64,000 bases of DNA from an uncultured Pelagibacteraceae bacterium. GTDB lineage: Bacteria > Pseudomonadota > Alphaproteobacteria > Pelagibacterales > Pelagibacteraceae. The translations under genes and the position numbers were made by a program. The notes under the pieces are model-generated. The model saw only the letters and a program-made list of their open reading frames with translations, did no database searches and was not told where the DNA came from. Location: contig CACCGT010000007.1 in assembly GCA_902545635.1 (NCBI GenBank), positions 1 to 64,000 on the forward strand. Reading direction: 5' to 3'. Shown here piece by piece: positions 30,791 to 40,317 of this stretch (its first letter is position 1; the number at the start of each line of letters is the position of its first letter).

Positions 30791-33565
30791 ATGGAGAAAA
30801 TAAAAAAAAGTGACCATTTTTACTTAATAGACGGCTCAGGATACATTTTTAGAGCATATTATGCTTTACCTCCTTTAACCAGAAAAAGTGATGGTTTACC
30901 AGTTGGAGCAGTAAGCGGATTTTGTAACATGCTATTTAAATTATTAGAAGACTCTAAATCAAATGATAACTTAGAAAAACCTACTCACTTTGCTGTAATA
31001 TTTGACTCAGCTAGAAAAAATTTTAGAAATGAAATTTATTCTGAGTACAAAGGAAATAGATCTGATGCACCTGATGATTTAATTCCTCAATTTGAATATA
31101 TAAGAAAATCTGTAAAGGCATTTAATTTACCTTCGATCGAGTTGTTAAATTATGAGGCAGATGATTTGATTGCAACTTATGTAGAGAAAATTTTAGATTT
31201 AGGTGCAAAAGTTACTATAGTTTCATCTGATAAAGATTTAATGCAACTATACAAAAAGGGTGTCAGAATTTATGATCCCATGAAAAATAAATTTATAAAT
31301 AAAGAGGATGTATTAAATAAATTTGGTGTTACTGCAGAAAAAGTAATAGATGTTCAATCTTTAGCTGGTGACAGTACAGATAATGTTCCTGGTGTTCCTG
31401 GTATAGGAGTAAAGACCGCAGCAGAGTTAATAAATCAATATGGTAATTTAGAAAATTTATTGAAAAATGCGTCAAAAATAAAACAAAACAAAAGAAGAGA
31501 AACTTTAATAAACAATAAGGAAGATGCAATTGTTAGTAAAAAACTTGTTACTTTAAAAAAAGATGTACCAGTTAAAAATAGAATAGAGGAGTTTATACTA
31601 AAAAATGTAAATAAAGATAAACTTTATTCTTTTTTAAGAGAAATGGAATTTAATAGGTTGTTGAGTTCTGCTATTTCAAAATATGGGAGTGCGAGTGATC
31701 AGACAACCAGAGATATTGAAAAAAATATTGACAAATTATCAGAAATTAAAAAAAGCAATTATCAACTAATAAAAAATGAGAGAGAAGTTGAGGATTGGAT
31801 GAAACAATCTGAGGAAATAGGAGAATTTGCAATTGATACTGAAACAACTTCATTAGATCCTCATACAGCAAAATTAGTAGGTATTTCAATTTCTAATAGA
31901 ATTGGAAAAGCTTGCTACATTCCACTTAATCACGTTGGTGGAGACAATCTAGATGAAAAAAAAATACTAAAAATTTTAAAGAGCTATTTAGAGGATGGAA
32001 GTATTAAAAAAATAGGCCAAAATATTAAGTTTGATTTCATTGTATTTTATCACCGAGGAATAACTTTAAATTCAATGGAAGATACTATGCTAATGTCTTA
32101 TACATTAGATGCTGGAAAACATAGACATAATATGGATACTCTTTCAGAGATTCATCTTGGTCATAAAACTATAAAATATAAGGATTTAGTAGGAACTGGA
32201 AAAAAACAACTCAACTTTTCTCAAGTCAATATAGTGCAAGCCAAAGATTATGCAGCAGAAGACTCAGATATTACGTACCGATTATACAAAATCTTTCTTA
32301 AATCTTTGAAGGTTGAAAAGTTACTTAATATTTATGAGTTATTTGAGAAACCTTTGATAAAAATACTTGCAGAAATGGAGATAGAAGGAATTAAACTTGA
32401 TAAATTTTCACTTAATAAATTGTCATCAAAATTTTCAAAAAAAATCAAAAAATTAGAAAAATCAATTTTTAAAATTTCAAAAAAAACATTTAATATTGGA
32501 TCAACAAAACAGCTTGGTGAAATTATGTATAACGATTTAAAAATTACAGCTCTTAAGAAAACCAAAAAAGGAAGTTTTGCCACTAGTGCTTCTGTTTTAG
32601 AAGATTTGGCTTTCAAAGGCTATGAGTTTCCAAAATTAATCTTAGAGTGGAGACAAATAAGTAAACTAAAGAATACTTATTCAGATGCGTTACCTGAACA
32701 TATAAATCATAATACTCAGAGAGTTCATACATCATTTTTATTAGCAGCTACTTCTACAGGAAGGTTGGCTTCAAGTGATCCAAATTTACAAAATATTCCA
32801 ATAAAATCGGACGATGGTAAAGATATAAGAAGAGCTTTTGTTTCAGAAAAAAATAATAAATTAATATCAGCAGACTACAATCAGGTTGAGATGAGGATAT
32901 TGGCTGATTTAGCCGATGTTAAACAATTAAAAAAGGCTTTTTTAAATAATGAGGACATTCACACTTTAACTGCAAGTCAGGTTTTTGGAAAAGAAATTAA
33001 TAAAATTGATTCTGAGAGCAGAAGAAAAGCAAAGGCGATCAATTTTGGAATAATTTATGGAATCTCACAATATGGTTTAGCAAAACAAATTAATGTTTCA
33101 AATAATGAAGCAGAGGAATTTTTAAATTCCTACTTCAAAAAATTTCCTGAAATTAAAGATTACATGAAAACAACAGTAAATTTTTGCAGAAAAAGTGGAT
33201 ATGTTAGTAATATTTTTGGAAGAAAAACACACCTTACTGGCATTAATGATAAGAATTATAATGTTCGAAATTTTCAAGAGAGGGCAGCAATAAATGCTCC
33301 AATTCAAGGGTCAGCTTCAGAAATAATGAGATTAGCGATGATAAGAATAAATAAAGAAATATCAAAAGATAAAAAGAATAGCCTTAAAATGCTATTACAA
33401 ATACATGACGAGTTAATTTTTGAGGAAAATTCAAAAGAAACCAAAAAAAGTACAAAATTAATAAAAGATTTGATGCTGAGTGTGAAAGATAGTCAACTTC
33501 ATTCATTTTCCATACCACTTTTAGTCGATATAAACATTGGAGAAAATTGGGGAGAACTTCATTAG
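30791..33565 (+). CDS. polA: DNA polymerase I
   Basis: PolA performs repair synthesis and Okazaki-fragment processing. At 924 residues it has all three domains: the 5'-3' exonuclease (about 1-290, with S-D-K-D-L-M-Q-L and G-D-S-T-D-N-V-P-G-V-P-G), a 3'-5' proofreading exonuclease with intact D-T-E-T near 350, and the polymerase with motif A D-Y-N-Q-V-E-M-R near 695 and motif C H-D-E-L near 871. Proofreading residues are kept. A purine-rich AAGGAA lies some distance upstream of the ATG. Confidence 0.98.
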   Translation: MEKIKKSDHFYLIDGSGYIFRAYYALPPLTRKSDGLPVGAVSGFCNMLFKLLEDSKSNDNLEKPTHFAVIFDSARKNFRNEIYSEYKGNRSDAPDDLIPQFEYIRKSVKAFNLPSIELLNYEADDLIATYVEKILDLGAKVTIVSSDKDLMQLYKKGVRIYDPMKNKFINKEDVLNKFGVTAEKVIDVQSLAGDSTDNVPGVPGIGVKTAAELINQYGNLENLLKNASKIKQNKRRETLINNKEDAIVSKKLVTLKKDVPVKNRIEEFILKNVNKDKLYSFLREMEFNRLLSSAISKYGSASDQTTRDIEKNIDKLSEIKKSNYQLIKNEREVEDWMKQSEEIGEFAIDTETTSLDPHTAKLVGISISNRIGKACYIPLNHVGGDNLDEKKILKILKSYLEDGSIKKIGQNIKFDFIVFYHRGITLNSMEDTMLMSYTLDAGKHRHNMDTLSEIHLGHKTIKYKDLVGTGKKQLNFSQVNIVQAKDYAAEDSDITYRLYKIFLKSLKVEKLLNIYELFEKPLIKILAEMEIEGIKLDKFSLNKLSSKFSKKIKKLEKSIFKISKKTFNIGSTKQLGEIMYNDLKITALKKTKKGSFATSASVLEDLAFKGYEFPKLILEWRQISKLKNTYSDALPEHINHNTQRVHTSFLLAATSTGRLASSDPNLQNIPIKSDDGKDIRRAFVSEKNNKLISADYNQVEMRILADLADVKQLKKAFLNNEDIHTLTASQVFGKEINKIDSESRRKAKAINFGIIYGISQYGLAKQINVSNNEAEEFLNSYFKKFPEIKDYMKTTVNFCRKSGYVSNIFGRKTHLTGINDKNYNVRNFQERAAINAPIQGSASEIMRLAMIRINKEISKDKKNSLKMLLQIHDELIFEENSKETKKSTKLIKDLMLSVKDSQLHSFSIPLLVDINIGENWGELH

Positions 33566-33576
33566 TAAACAAACAA

Positions 33577-33605
33577 TTGCCCTAATATGAACAATTTAGT
33601 ATTTT
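33577..33605 (+). promoter_or_regulatory. Candidate promoter of chvI-chvG
   Basis: TTGCCC (33577-33582), 17 bases, then TATTTT (33600-33605) precede the chvI ATG (33617) by 11 bases. The leader would be about five bases. The match is moderate and the placement good. Confidence 0.45.
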
Positions 33606-33616
33606 TATTTTAGATT

Positions 33617-34321
33617 ATGCCTCAAACAATCGCTTTAGTGGATGATGACAGAAACCTCCTAACATCTGTACAGATGGCATTAGAAGAGGAGGGTTTTAAA
33701 GTACAAACTTATATTGATGGAGAAAATGCACTTGTTGGATTAACAAGAACGCCTCCTGATTTAGCAGTTATTGATATAAAAATGCCAAGAATGGATGGTG
33801 AAGAACTCTTAAGAAAACTCAGAAAAAAATCATCTATGCCAATTATTTTTTTAACATCTAAAGATCAAATAACTGACGAAGTAAGTGGCTTAAAACTGGG
33901 TGCAGACGATTTTGTTGGTAAAACAGGTGGGTTTTCAACAAAAGTTTTAGTTGAAAGAATAAAAGTTCAATTAAGAAAAAAAGATAAAGATATAAACATT
34001 GAGGAAAATAAAAATATTATATCACATGGTAAATTAAAATTAGACCCATCTCAGCTTGAATGTGAGTGGGATGGAAGACAACTACCAGACAAGCTTACAA
34101 CAACGGAATTTAAAATTGTAGAGGAGTTGGCAAAAAGACCAGGAATGATTAAGGAAAGAGCTTTACTTATGGAAGTCGCTTATCGAGAAGATACTGATAT
34201 AGAGGACAGAACAATTGATAGCCATGTTAAAAGAATAAGAAAAAAATTTAAGAAAGTAGATAGTAATTTTTCTGCAATTGAAACAAGATATGGAAGTGGA
34301 TATAGATGGAATGTTAAATAA
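33617..34321 (+). CDS. chvI: ChvI-type response regulator (OmpR family)
   Basis: The receiver domain has D-D-D at 9-11, phosphoacceptor Asp53 in V-I-D-I-K-M-P-R-M-D-G, and the switch K-x-G-A-D-D-F. A winged-helix DNA-binding domain follows from about residue 135 (T-E-F-K-I-V-E-E-L, R-T-I-D-S-H-V-K-R-I-R-K-K-F, and Y-G-S-G-Y-R-W). The R-L-G/K-L-G-A-D-D-F to DNA-binding arrangement and the adjacent kinase fit ChvI, which controls envelope and acid responses in alphaproteobacteria. The gene ends five bases before chvG. Confidence 0.92.
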   Translation: MPQTIALVDDDRNLLTSVQMALEEEGFKVQTYIDGENALVGLTRTPPDLAVIDIKMPRMDGEELLRKLRKKSSMPIIFLTSKDQITDEVSGLKLGADDFVGKTGGFSTKVLVERIKVQLRKKDKDINIEENKNIISHGKLKLDPSQLECEWDGRQLPDKLTTTEFKIVEELAKRPGMIKERALLMEVAYREDTDIEDRTIDSHVKRIRKKFKKVDSNFSAIETRYGSGYRWNVK

Positions 34322-34326
34322 TTCTT

Positions 34327-35832
34327 ATGGGAAAAATATTAAAAAATCTTTCTATATTACAGAAATTTTTATTTATTAATTTAGTAGTATTTATTGTTTT
34401 AGGAATATTTACTTTTTTTTATCTTGGAACAATTCAGAAAGATTTAATTTCAGTAAAAGAGAAAAGTCATTCAGAAATTATTAATCAAACAATTTTTAAT
34501 TTAGATAAATCAGATATTAAATTTACTAGGAATGGTATAAATGAATTTCTTTTCTCAAAAAAATCAAGATTTCCATACTTTGAAAAATTAGATAGAGTAA
34601 TATTTTTTGATGATAAATTAAATTTAGTAGGAGATACTAGATCAATACCTTACTCAGAAATGATTATTGAAGATTTATTAGAAAATTCCGACAATAAAAA
34701 AAATATTTCAAAAAACACTAAAAATATTACTACAGTTTTTGATGAGGACGTTAAAAATTATGATATTTCTAAATCTGAAATTTCAATTACTAAAATTAAA
34801 GAGGTAGATGGACAGCATTTTGTTTATAGCATACAAAATGTAAAATATAAAAAAACTAACGGTTTTATTCTTATTTCCGAAAATGCTGATAATATAATTG
34901 AAAAAATTGCTGAGAGAGAAAACTTCATTATAAGAACAGCTATAGCAGTTTTTCTGGTTATTTTAATATTTTCTTATGTTTTAAATAGATATTTCCTTAA
35001 ACCAATTAAAAATCTAGTTTCTTATACAAAAATTATAAAGAACAAGAGTAAAGAGAAAGCAGATATAGAAAGTGTAAAAAAAAGAAATGATGAATTAGGT
35101 ATACTTTCAAAATCACTAGAGGAAATGACTAATGAATTAAATAAAAGAATTACAACTGCAGAAAATTATTCAACTGATTTACTTCATGAAATTAGAAATC
35201 CATTAGCTTCCCTCAAAAGTGCCTCAGAGGTGATTTATGATACTGATGATAAAGAAAAAAGAAATAAATTGATTAATATTGTTTCGCATGATGTAGAAAG
35301 AATAGAGAGACTTATTACTGATTATTCGCAAATGTTGAAAGATGAAGTTGTGATTTCAACTGAAAAAATGCAAAAAATTGATATTAAAGATATAGCAAGT
35401 TCTGTTGTTGATGATTTTAACAATATTTATAATTCAAAGAGAAATATAAATATTAAATTAAAATCTAATGGATCTGAAAACTATTTTATTTATGGTATTA
35501 ATAATAGAATAGAGCAAATAATTGCAAATTTGTTAGAAAACTCAATTTCATTTAGTAGCCCAAATCAAGAAATAGTTGTTAATGTTTTTAATAATAAAGA
35601 TGGAAATCCTTCAATTGCAGTAATTGACGAGGGCACAGGTTTTATTGAAAAAGATACTAATAAAATATTCAATAGATTTTATAGTAATAGACCAAAAAAT
35701 TTTGGTGAACATTCTGGATTAGGTCTAAATATAGTAAAAAACTTGGTAGAATTGCACAATGGTCAAATTAAAGCTGAAAATAATGTAAACAAAGGTGCAA
35801 AAGTTGAAATTATTTTCCCATCGACCCAATGA
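34327..35832 (+). CDS. chvG: ChvG-type sensor histidine kinase
   Basis: This is a membrane histidine kinase of 501 residues. A transmembrane segment lies at about 13-33, a periplasmic sensor region follows, and a second segment lies at about 200-220. A HAMP region then leads to the dimerisation box with His287 in L-L-H-E-I-R-N-P-L. The ATPase domain shows N-L-L-E-N-S, D-E-G-T-G-F and H-S-G-L-G-L-N-I-V. It is directly downstream of chvI and surely its partner. Confidence 0.93.
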   Translation: MGKILKNLSILQKFLFINLVVFIVLGIFTFFYLGTIQKDLISVKEKSHSEIINQTIFNLDKSDIKFTRNGINEFLFSKKSRFPYFEKLDRVIFFDDKLNLVGDTRSIPYSEMIIEDLLENSDNKKNISKNTKNITTVFDEDVKNYDISKSEISITKIKEVDGQHFVYSIQNVKYKKTNGFILISENADNIIEKIAERENFIIRTAIAVFLVILIFSYVLNRYFLKPIKNLVSYTKIIKNKSKEKADIESVKKRNDELGILSKSLEEMTNELNKRITTAENYSTDLLHEIRNPLASLKSASEVIYDTDDKEKRNKLINIVSHDVERIERLITDYSQMLKDEVVISTEKMQKIDIKDIASSVVDDFNNIYNSKRNINIKLKSNGSENYFIYGINNRIEQIIANLLENSISFSSPNQEIVVNVFNNKDGNPSIAVIDEGTGFIEKDTNKIFNRFYSNRPKNFGEHSGLGLNIVKNLVELHNGQIKAENNVNKGAKVEIIFPSTQ

Positions 35833-35836
35833 AAAG

Positions 35837-35865
35837 TTGATTATTATAAATAAAGTTGCTACAAG
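35837..35865 (+). promoter_or_regulatory. Candidate promoter of ahcY
   Basis: TTGATT (35837-35842), 17 bases, TACAAG (35860-35865), and the ahcY ATG at 35875. A start near 35872 would leave a leader of only a few bases. No Shine-Dalgarno sequence is seen before ahcY, in keeping with a near-leaderless message. I found no SAH-riboswitch core in this 42-base gap. Confidence 0.4.
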
Positions 35866-35874
35866 CCCAAGTTT

Positions 35875-37161
35875 ATGACAGATTATAAAGTAAAAGATAT
35901 CAATGAAGCAGACTTTGGAAGAAAAGAAATTTCATTAGCAGAAACAGAAATGCCAGGTTTAATGGCATTACGAAAAGAATATAAAGGAAAACATCCTTTA
36001 AAAGGTGCACGAATTTTAGGTTGTCTACATATGACAATCCAAACAGCAGTTTTAATTGAGACTTTAGTTGATTTAGGAGCTGAGGTCAGATGGTCTTCAT
36101 GTAATATCTTCTCTACTCAAGACCATGCAGCTGCTGCGATAGCAAAAGCTGGTATTCCAGTATTTGCATGGAAAGGTGAGACCGAAGAGGAGTATTGGTG
36201 GTGTGTAAGACAAACTATCGAGGGTAAAAAAGACTGGAAACCTAACATGATTTTGGATGATGGTGGAGATCTTACTGCACTTATGCATAAGGACTACAAA
36301 GATTTAATGAAAGATATTAAAGGATTGAGTGAAGAAACAACTACAGGAGTATTAGCTCTTAAAAAGATGGAAGAACAAGGAACACTTTTAGTGCCAGCGA
36401 TAAATGTAAATGACTCAGTTACAAAATCGAAATTTGATAATTTATATGGATGCAGAGAAAGTTTAGTTGACGGAATCAAAAGAGCCACAGATGTAATGAT
36501 GTCTGGAAAAGTTGCGATTGTTGCAGGATTTGGCGATGTAGGAAAAGGAAGTGCAGCATCTTTAAGGCAAAGTGGTGCAAGAGTAATGGTAACAGAAACA
36601 GATCCTATTTGTGCACTTCAAGCTGCAATGGAAGGTTATGAAGTTGTATTAATGGATGAGATGATTGGTCAAGCTGACATTGTTGTGACAGCAACAGGTA
36701 ACAAAGATATTGTTACCGCTGATCATATGAGAGCAATGAAAGATAGATCAATACTTTGTAATATCGGACACTTTGATAATGAGATACAAGTTGATGCATT
36801 AAAAAATTATAAATGGGATGAAATAAAACCACAAGTTCATGAAATTACTTTTCCAGATAATAAGAGACTTATTTTATTAGCAGAGGGAAGACTTGTTAAT
36901 TTAGGTTGTGCAACAGGACACCCAAGTTTTGTTATGAGTGCTTCATTTACAAACCAAGTTACAGCCCAAATAGAATTGTGGAATAACTCAGATAAATATG
37001 AGAATAAGGTATACGTACTTCCTAAACATTTAGATGAAAAAGTAGCTAGATTACATTTAGAAAAAGTTGGAGCCAAATTAACACCTTTATCTAAGGACCA
37101 AGCTGACTATATTAGTGTTAAAACTGAAGGACCATATAAGCCAGATGCTTACCGCTACTAA
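35875..37161 (+). CDS. ahcY: Adenosylhomocysteinase
   Basis: AhcY hydrolyses S-adenosylhomocysteine to adenosine and homocysteine, which keeps methylation running. The 428 residues contain H-M-T-I-Q-T near the start, [11 protein letters not shown], the NAD-binding G-F-G-D-V-G-K-G near 218-225, and the C-terminal K-x-x-x-Y-R-Y. The long insert of some AhcY types is absent in part, consistent with this length. The tsaE start lies inside its 3' end. Confidence 0.98.
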   Translation: MTDYKVKDINEADFGRKEISLAETEMPGLMALRKEYKGKHPLKGARILGCLHMTIQTAVLIETLVDLGAEVRWSSCNIFSTQDHAAAAIAKAGIPVFAWKGETEEEYWWCVRQTIEGKKDWKPNMILDDGGDLTALMHKDYKDLMKDIKGLSEETTTGVLALKKMEEQGTLLVPAINVNDSVTKSKFDNLYGCRESLVDGIKRATDVMMSGKVAIVAGFGDVGKGSAASLRQSGARVMVTETDPICALQAAMEGYEVVLMDEMIGQADIVVTATGNKDIVTADHMRAMKDRSILCNIGHFDNEIQVDALKNYKWDEIKPQVHEITFPDNKRLILLAEGRLVNLGCATGHPSFVMSASFTNQVTAQIELWNNSDKYENKVYVLPKHLDEKVARLHLEKVGAKLTPLSKDQADYISVKTEGPYKPDAYRY

Positions 37162-37624
37162 GAGTGGTAAGATAAATATCTCTGAGGAAAAAGACACAAA
37201 ATTTGTAGCAGAAAAATTTTCTAAGTTAATAAAACAAGGTGATTTTATACTGTTGAGTGGGAATTTAGGTGTTGGAAAAACAACATTTATCAAATATGTA
37301 ATAAATTCTTTTCAAAAAGCGAGTAATTTAAAAGTATCAGAAGTAACAAGTCCGACATTTACGGTTGTTAATGAATATCAAATTAAAAAAATATTAATAA
37401 AACACTATGATCTTTTCAGAATTAAAAATAAAAAAGAATTAAACAACTTGGGTATTCAAGAAAATTTAAAAGATCAAATTACATTAGTCGAATGGCCAGA
37501 AATAGTAAAAAAAATAAAAACAAAAAATAGTATAAATTTAATATTTGAATATAAAAAAAATTATACTCAGCGTTACCTTTCAATAATTTCTGAAAATATG
37601 AAATTTTTAAATGAATTTAAATAA
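37145..37624 (+). CDS. tsaE: tRNA threonylcarbamoyladenosine ATPase TsaE
   Basis: TsaE is the ATPase that recycles the TsaBD complex during t6A modification of tRNA. Walker [10 protein letters not shown] is at 39-47, followed by [12 protein letters not shown] and H-Y-D-L-F-R, which are family hallmarks, and V-E-W-P-E. I choose ATG 37145, giving 159 residues and a 17-base overlap with ahcY. A GTG at 37115 is also in frame, but would only add ahcY-encoded sequence. The gene overlaps the downstream kinase by 14 bases. Confidence 0.93.
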   Translation: MLTATKSGKINISEEKDTKFVAEKFSKLIKQGDFILLSGNLGVGKTTFIKYVINSFQKASNLKVSEVTSPTFTVVNEYQIKKILIKHYDLFRIKNKKELNNLGIQENLKDQITLVEWPEIVKKIKTKNSINLIFEYKKNYTQRYLSIISENMKFLNEFK

Positions 37625-38549
37625 ATTAAAGAAATTATCAGGAGACGCATCATTCAGACATTTTTACAGAAGTGGAAATAGTATTATTGTTTATTGCGAT
37701 AAAAACAAAAAAAGTAATTTATTAGATTATGATGCTATTAACAAAATATTAATTAAAAAAAAGGTGAGAGCTCCATCTTTAATATCTCAAAATTATAAAG
37801 AAAATTATATTGAAATAGAAGATTTTGGAGATTTGACAGTTTTTGAAAAATTTAAAAAAAAAAAAACTAATAAAAAAAATTATTATAAAAAAATTTTAGA
37901 CTTACTGTCAAAAATACAAAAAATAAAAATTAAAAAACAAAAAACATTTTTGAAAACAAACTTCAAAGTTCCAAACTATACCTCAAAAATGTTACTAGAT
38001 GAATCTAATTTATTTATAGATTGGTATTTACAAAAATATTTTAAAGGAAAAAAAAAACTATCTTTAGAAAATCAGTTTAAAGGGATATTTAGAAAATTGT
38101 TAAAAAATATTTCATATAATAAGAAAGTTTTTGTGCACAGAGATTTTCATATATCGAATATTATGATAACTAAAAAGGGTTTGGCACTGATTGATACTCA
38201 AGACGCTGCATATGGTAATATTGCATATGATTTAGCTTCTTTAATTGATGATGTAAGGCTTAAAACGAATATAAAAATCAAGGATTTTATTTTTCATGAA
38301 TTCTTAAAAAAAAATAAAAATTTAGATCATAAAAAATTCAAGAATGATTTTGATATTTTATCTGTGCTTAGAAATTTTAAAATAATTGGCATATTTACTC
38401 GTTTATCCATGAGAGATAATAAAAATAAGTATCTAAAACTTATACCTTATGCTTGGAAACTAATTGAACTTAGGACAAGCAAAAACCCTATATTTAAAGA
38501 CTTAAATTACCTTTTAGTCAAAAACTTTGATAAAAAAAAAGAAAATTGA
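37611..38549 (+). CDS. amgK: N-acetylmuramate/N-acetylglucosamine kinase-like (AmgK)
   Basis: This is an aminoglycoside-phosphotransferase-fold kinase of 312 residues. The catalytic loop H-R-D-F-H (176-180) with the Asn at S-N-I-M and the metal D-T-Q-D (195-198) are intact. The neighbours tsaE before and a MurU-like nucleotidyltransferase after form the standard AmgK/MurU order, so the likely reaction is anomeric phosphorylation of N-acetylmuramic acid salvaged from the wall. The family name rests on context as much as on sequence. Confidence 0.82.
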   Translation: MNLNKLKKLSGDASFRHFYRSGNSIIVYCDKNKKSNLLDYDAINKILIKKKVRAPSLISQNYKENYIEIEDFGDLTVFEKFKKKKTNKKNYYKKILDLLSKIQKIKIKKQKTFLKTNFKVPNYTSKMLLDESNLFIDWYLQKYFKGKKKLSLENQFKGIFRKLLKNISYNKKVFVHRDFHISNIMITKKGLALIDTQDAAYGNIAYDLASLIDDVRLKTNIKIKDFIFHEFLKKNKNLDHKKFKNDFDILSVLRNFKIIGIFTRLSMRDNKNKYLKLIPYAWKLIELRTSKNPIFKDLNYLLVKNFDKKKEN

Positions 38550-38550
38550 T

Positions 38551-39237
38551 ATGAAAGTTAAAACTGCTTTAATTCTTTGTGCTGGTTTTGGTAAGAGGGT
38601 ACAACCAATAACAGACTCATTACCCAAGCCTTTAATTAATTATAAAGATGAAACCTTATTAGAGAATACTATTAAATTTTTAATAAAACTAAAAATAAAC
38701 AAAATTAAAATAAATGTATTTTATTTAAAAGAAAAAATAATTCGTTTTATTGAAAATAAAAATTTTCCATTAAATATTGAAATTGTTGATGATGGTGAAA
38801 CAATTTTAGGCACAGGTGGTGGAATTTTAAGCCTCATTAATAAATCTGATGAAGAGGATGTATTAGTTATTAATCCAGATACAATTTGGGATGATAGTTT
38901 CATAAGCTCAGTTATTGATATGGAAAATATATATTTTGAAAAAAAAATTAAAAATATTTTATTGGTTGTAAATAATTCATTGTGTTTTGATAGAAGATTT
39001 AATGGAGATTTCGAAATTAAAAATAATATTTTGTTTAAGGAAAAAGTTAATAATTTTAAATATACAGGATGTCAAATATTCAACAAAGATATAATTTCTC
39101 ATAAGCAACTGAATTATTTTCCTGTATCTGAAATATGGGATACTCTTTTAAGAGACAGCAAACTTTATGGTTATGAACATAAAGGAGAATTTAAGCACTT
39201 AACTGATTATGAAATATATGAAAAATTATTTATTTAG
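38551..39237 (+). CDS. murU: N-acetylmuramate 1-phosphate uridylyltransferase-like (MurU)
   Basis: This is a sugar-1-phosphate nucleotidyltransferase. The signature L-C-A-G-F-G-K-R-x-x-P-I-T near residues 9-21, then L-P-K-P-L, is clear, followed by G-T-G-G-G-I-L and N-P-D-T-I-W-D. It would make UDP-MurNAc from MurNAc-1-phosphate and so bypass de novo synthesis (and fosfomycin). I choose ATG 38551, one base after the amgK stop. A TTG eight codons upstream is open but less likely. Its TAG stop interlocks with the gpmA stop. Confidence 0.83.
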   Translation: MKVKTALILCAGFGKRVQPITDSLPKPLINYKDETLLENTIKFLIKLKINKIKINVFYLKEKIIRFIENKNFPLNIEIVDDGETILGTGGGILSLINKSDEEDVLVINPDTIWDDSFISSVIDMENIYFEKKIKNILLVVNNSLCFDRRFNGDFEIKNNILFKEKVNNFKYTGCQIFNKDIISHKQLNYFPVSEIWDTLLRDSKLYGYEHKGEFKHLTDYEIYEKLFI

Positions 39238-39944
39238 AAAACTAAAAGGTCTTTTGCTCTGTCTTTATCTAAATAACTAGCATTTTTAATTTTTCCTTCT
39301 TCAATTTCTAATAATAAAGGATTACCTGTTGGTATTTCAAGACTTGAAATTTTTTTGTTATCTAAATCAAATAGGTATTTACACAATGATCTAATTGAAT
39401 TTCCATGAGCTGAAACAATAATATTTTTATCTAATTTTGGCTCTATATTTCTTTTATAAAATGGTATCACTCTTTCGTAGGTATTTTTTAATGACTCAGT
39501 ATCAGGGATCTTATCTCTTGGAACATTTTTGTATATATCGATATTCAATGGATGATATGGACTTGTTTTTTTAAGTGCTTCTGGTGGATTATCCCATGAT
39601 CTTCTAAAAATATGAATTTTTTCTTCACCATAAAGCTTTTTCATTTCATCTTTATTTAAACCTGTTAAAGATCCGTAATGTCTCTCATTTAATTCCCATG
39701 CATTTACAATCTCCTGATTTTTTATTCTCATAGTATTTAATATCAAATTAAGAGTCTCGATCGATCTTGATTGTAAAGATGTGTAAAAATAAGATAATTC
39801 AATACCTAATTTCTTTATTAATTCTCCTGCTTTGCAAGCTTCAAGCTTACCTTTAGCAGCTAAATCAACGTCTACCCAGCCTGTGAAACGATTTTCTAGG
39901 TTCCATTCACTTTGTCCATGTCTCACGAGAATTAAATAATTCAT
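39234..39944 (-). CDS. gpmA: 2,3-bisphosphoglycerate-dependent phosphoglycerate mutase
   Basis: GpmA interconverts 3- and 2-phosphoglycerate. The 236 residues show the phosphohistidine motif L-V-R-H-G-Q-S-E-W-N at 6-15, R-F-T-G-W-V-D-V-D-L, N-E-R-H-Y-G-S-L-T-G-L-N-K, and the second histidine in S-A-H-G-N-S-I-R. It is divergent from the zeta-subunit gene and converges on murU with a four-base overlap of stop codons. Confidence 0.97.
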   Translation of the reverse strand: MNYLILVRHGQSEWNLENRFTGWVDVDLAAKGKLEACKAGELIKKLGIELSYFYTSLQSRSIETLNLILNTMRIKNQEIVNAWELNERHYGSLTGLNKDEMKKLYGEEKIHIFRRSWDNPPEALKKTSPYHPLNIDIYKNVPRDKIPDTESLKNTYERVIPFYKRNIEPKLDKNIIVSAHGNSIRSLCKYLFDLDNKKISSLEIPTGNPLLLEIEEGKIKNASYLDKDRAKDLLVF

Positions 39945-39974
39945 AAATTTAACATAAATATAAATTAAATTAGA

Positions 39975-40002
39975 TTGACATAAAGCTAAATCTTTTTATT
40001 TT
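39975..40002 (+). promoter_or_regulatory. Promoter of the zeta-subunit gene
   Basis: A perfect TTGACA (39975-39980), a 16-base spacer and TATTTT (39997-40002) lie before the ATG at 40009. The predicted start of transcription falls on or beside the ATG, so the message may be leaderless. No ribosome binding site is visible. Confidence 0.58.
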
Positions 40003-40008
40003 GTTAGA

Positions 40009-40317
40009 ATGAGTTCATTTGAGGATAGAAAAAAAAGTTTTGAAAAGAAATTTGCTCATGATCAAGAGCTTCAATTTAAAGTTAGCGCTAGAAGGAATAA
40101 ATATTTAGGAGAATGGGTATCCCAAATACTTGATCACAATTCAGATCAAGAAAAAGAATATATTCAATCAGTAATAAAGGCAGATTTTGCTGAAGCAGGT
40201 GACCAAGATGTTTTTAGAAAAATTAAAGAAGATTTAAAAGATAAAAACATATCAGATGAGGAATTACGAAAAAAGATGGATGAGCTTAATGAAAAAGCTA
40301 AAACTGATTTTAGTTAG
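40009..40317 (+). CDS. F1-ATPase inhibitor subunit zeta (DUF1476)
   Basis: The 102 residues match the alphaproteobacterial zeta family (DUF1476): the start S-S-F-E-D-R-K-K-S-F-E-K-K-F-A-H-D, then F-K-x-x-A-R-R-N-K-Y-L-G-E-W and D-F-A-E-A-G. In Paracoccus the N-terminal segment inserts into F1 and blocks ATP hydrolysis. Here it lies about 33 kb from atpHAGDC under its own promoter. Its 3' end overlaps the next gene by 29 bases. Confidence 0.88.
   Translation: MSSFEDRKKSFEKKFAHDQELQFKVSARRNKYLGEWVSQILDHNSDQEKEYIQSVIKADFAEAGDQDVFRKIKEDLKDKNISDEELRKKMDELNEKAKTDFS

Noticed and set aside
35833..35874. SAH or SAM riboswitch before ahcY
   Set aside because: The gap is 42 bases and lacks the conserved cores; only a promoter-like pair is seen.
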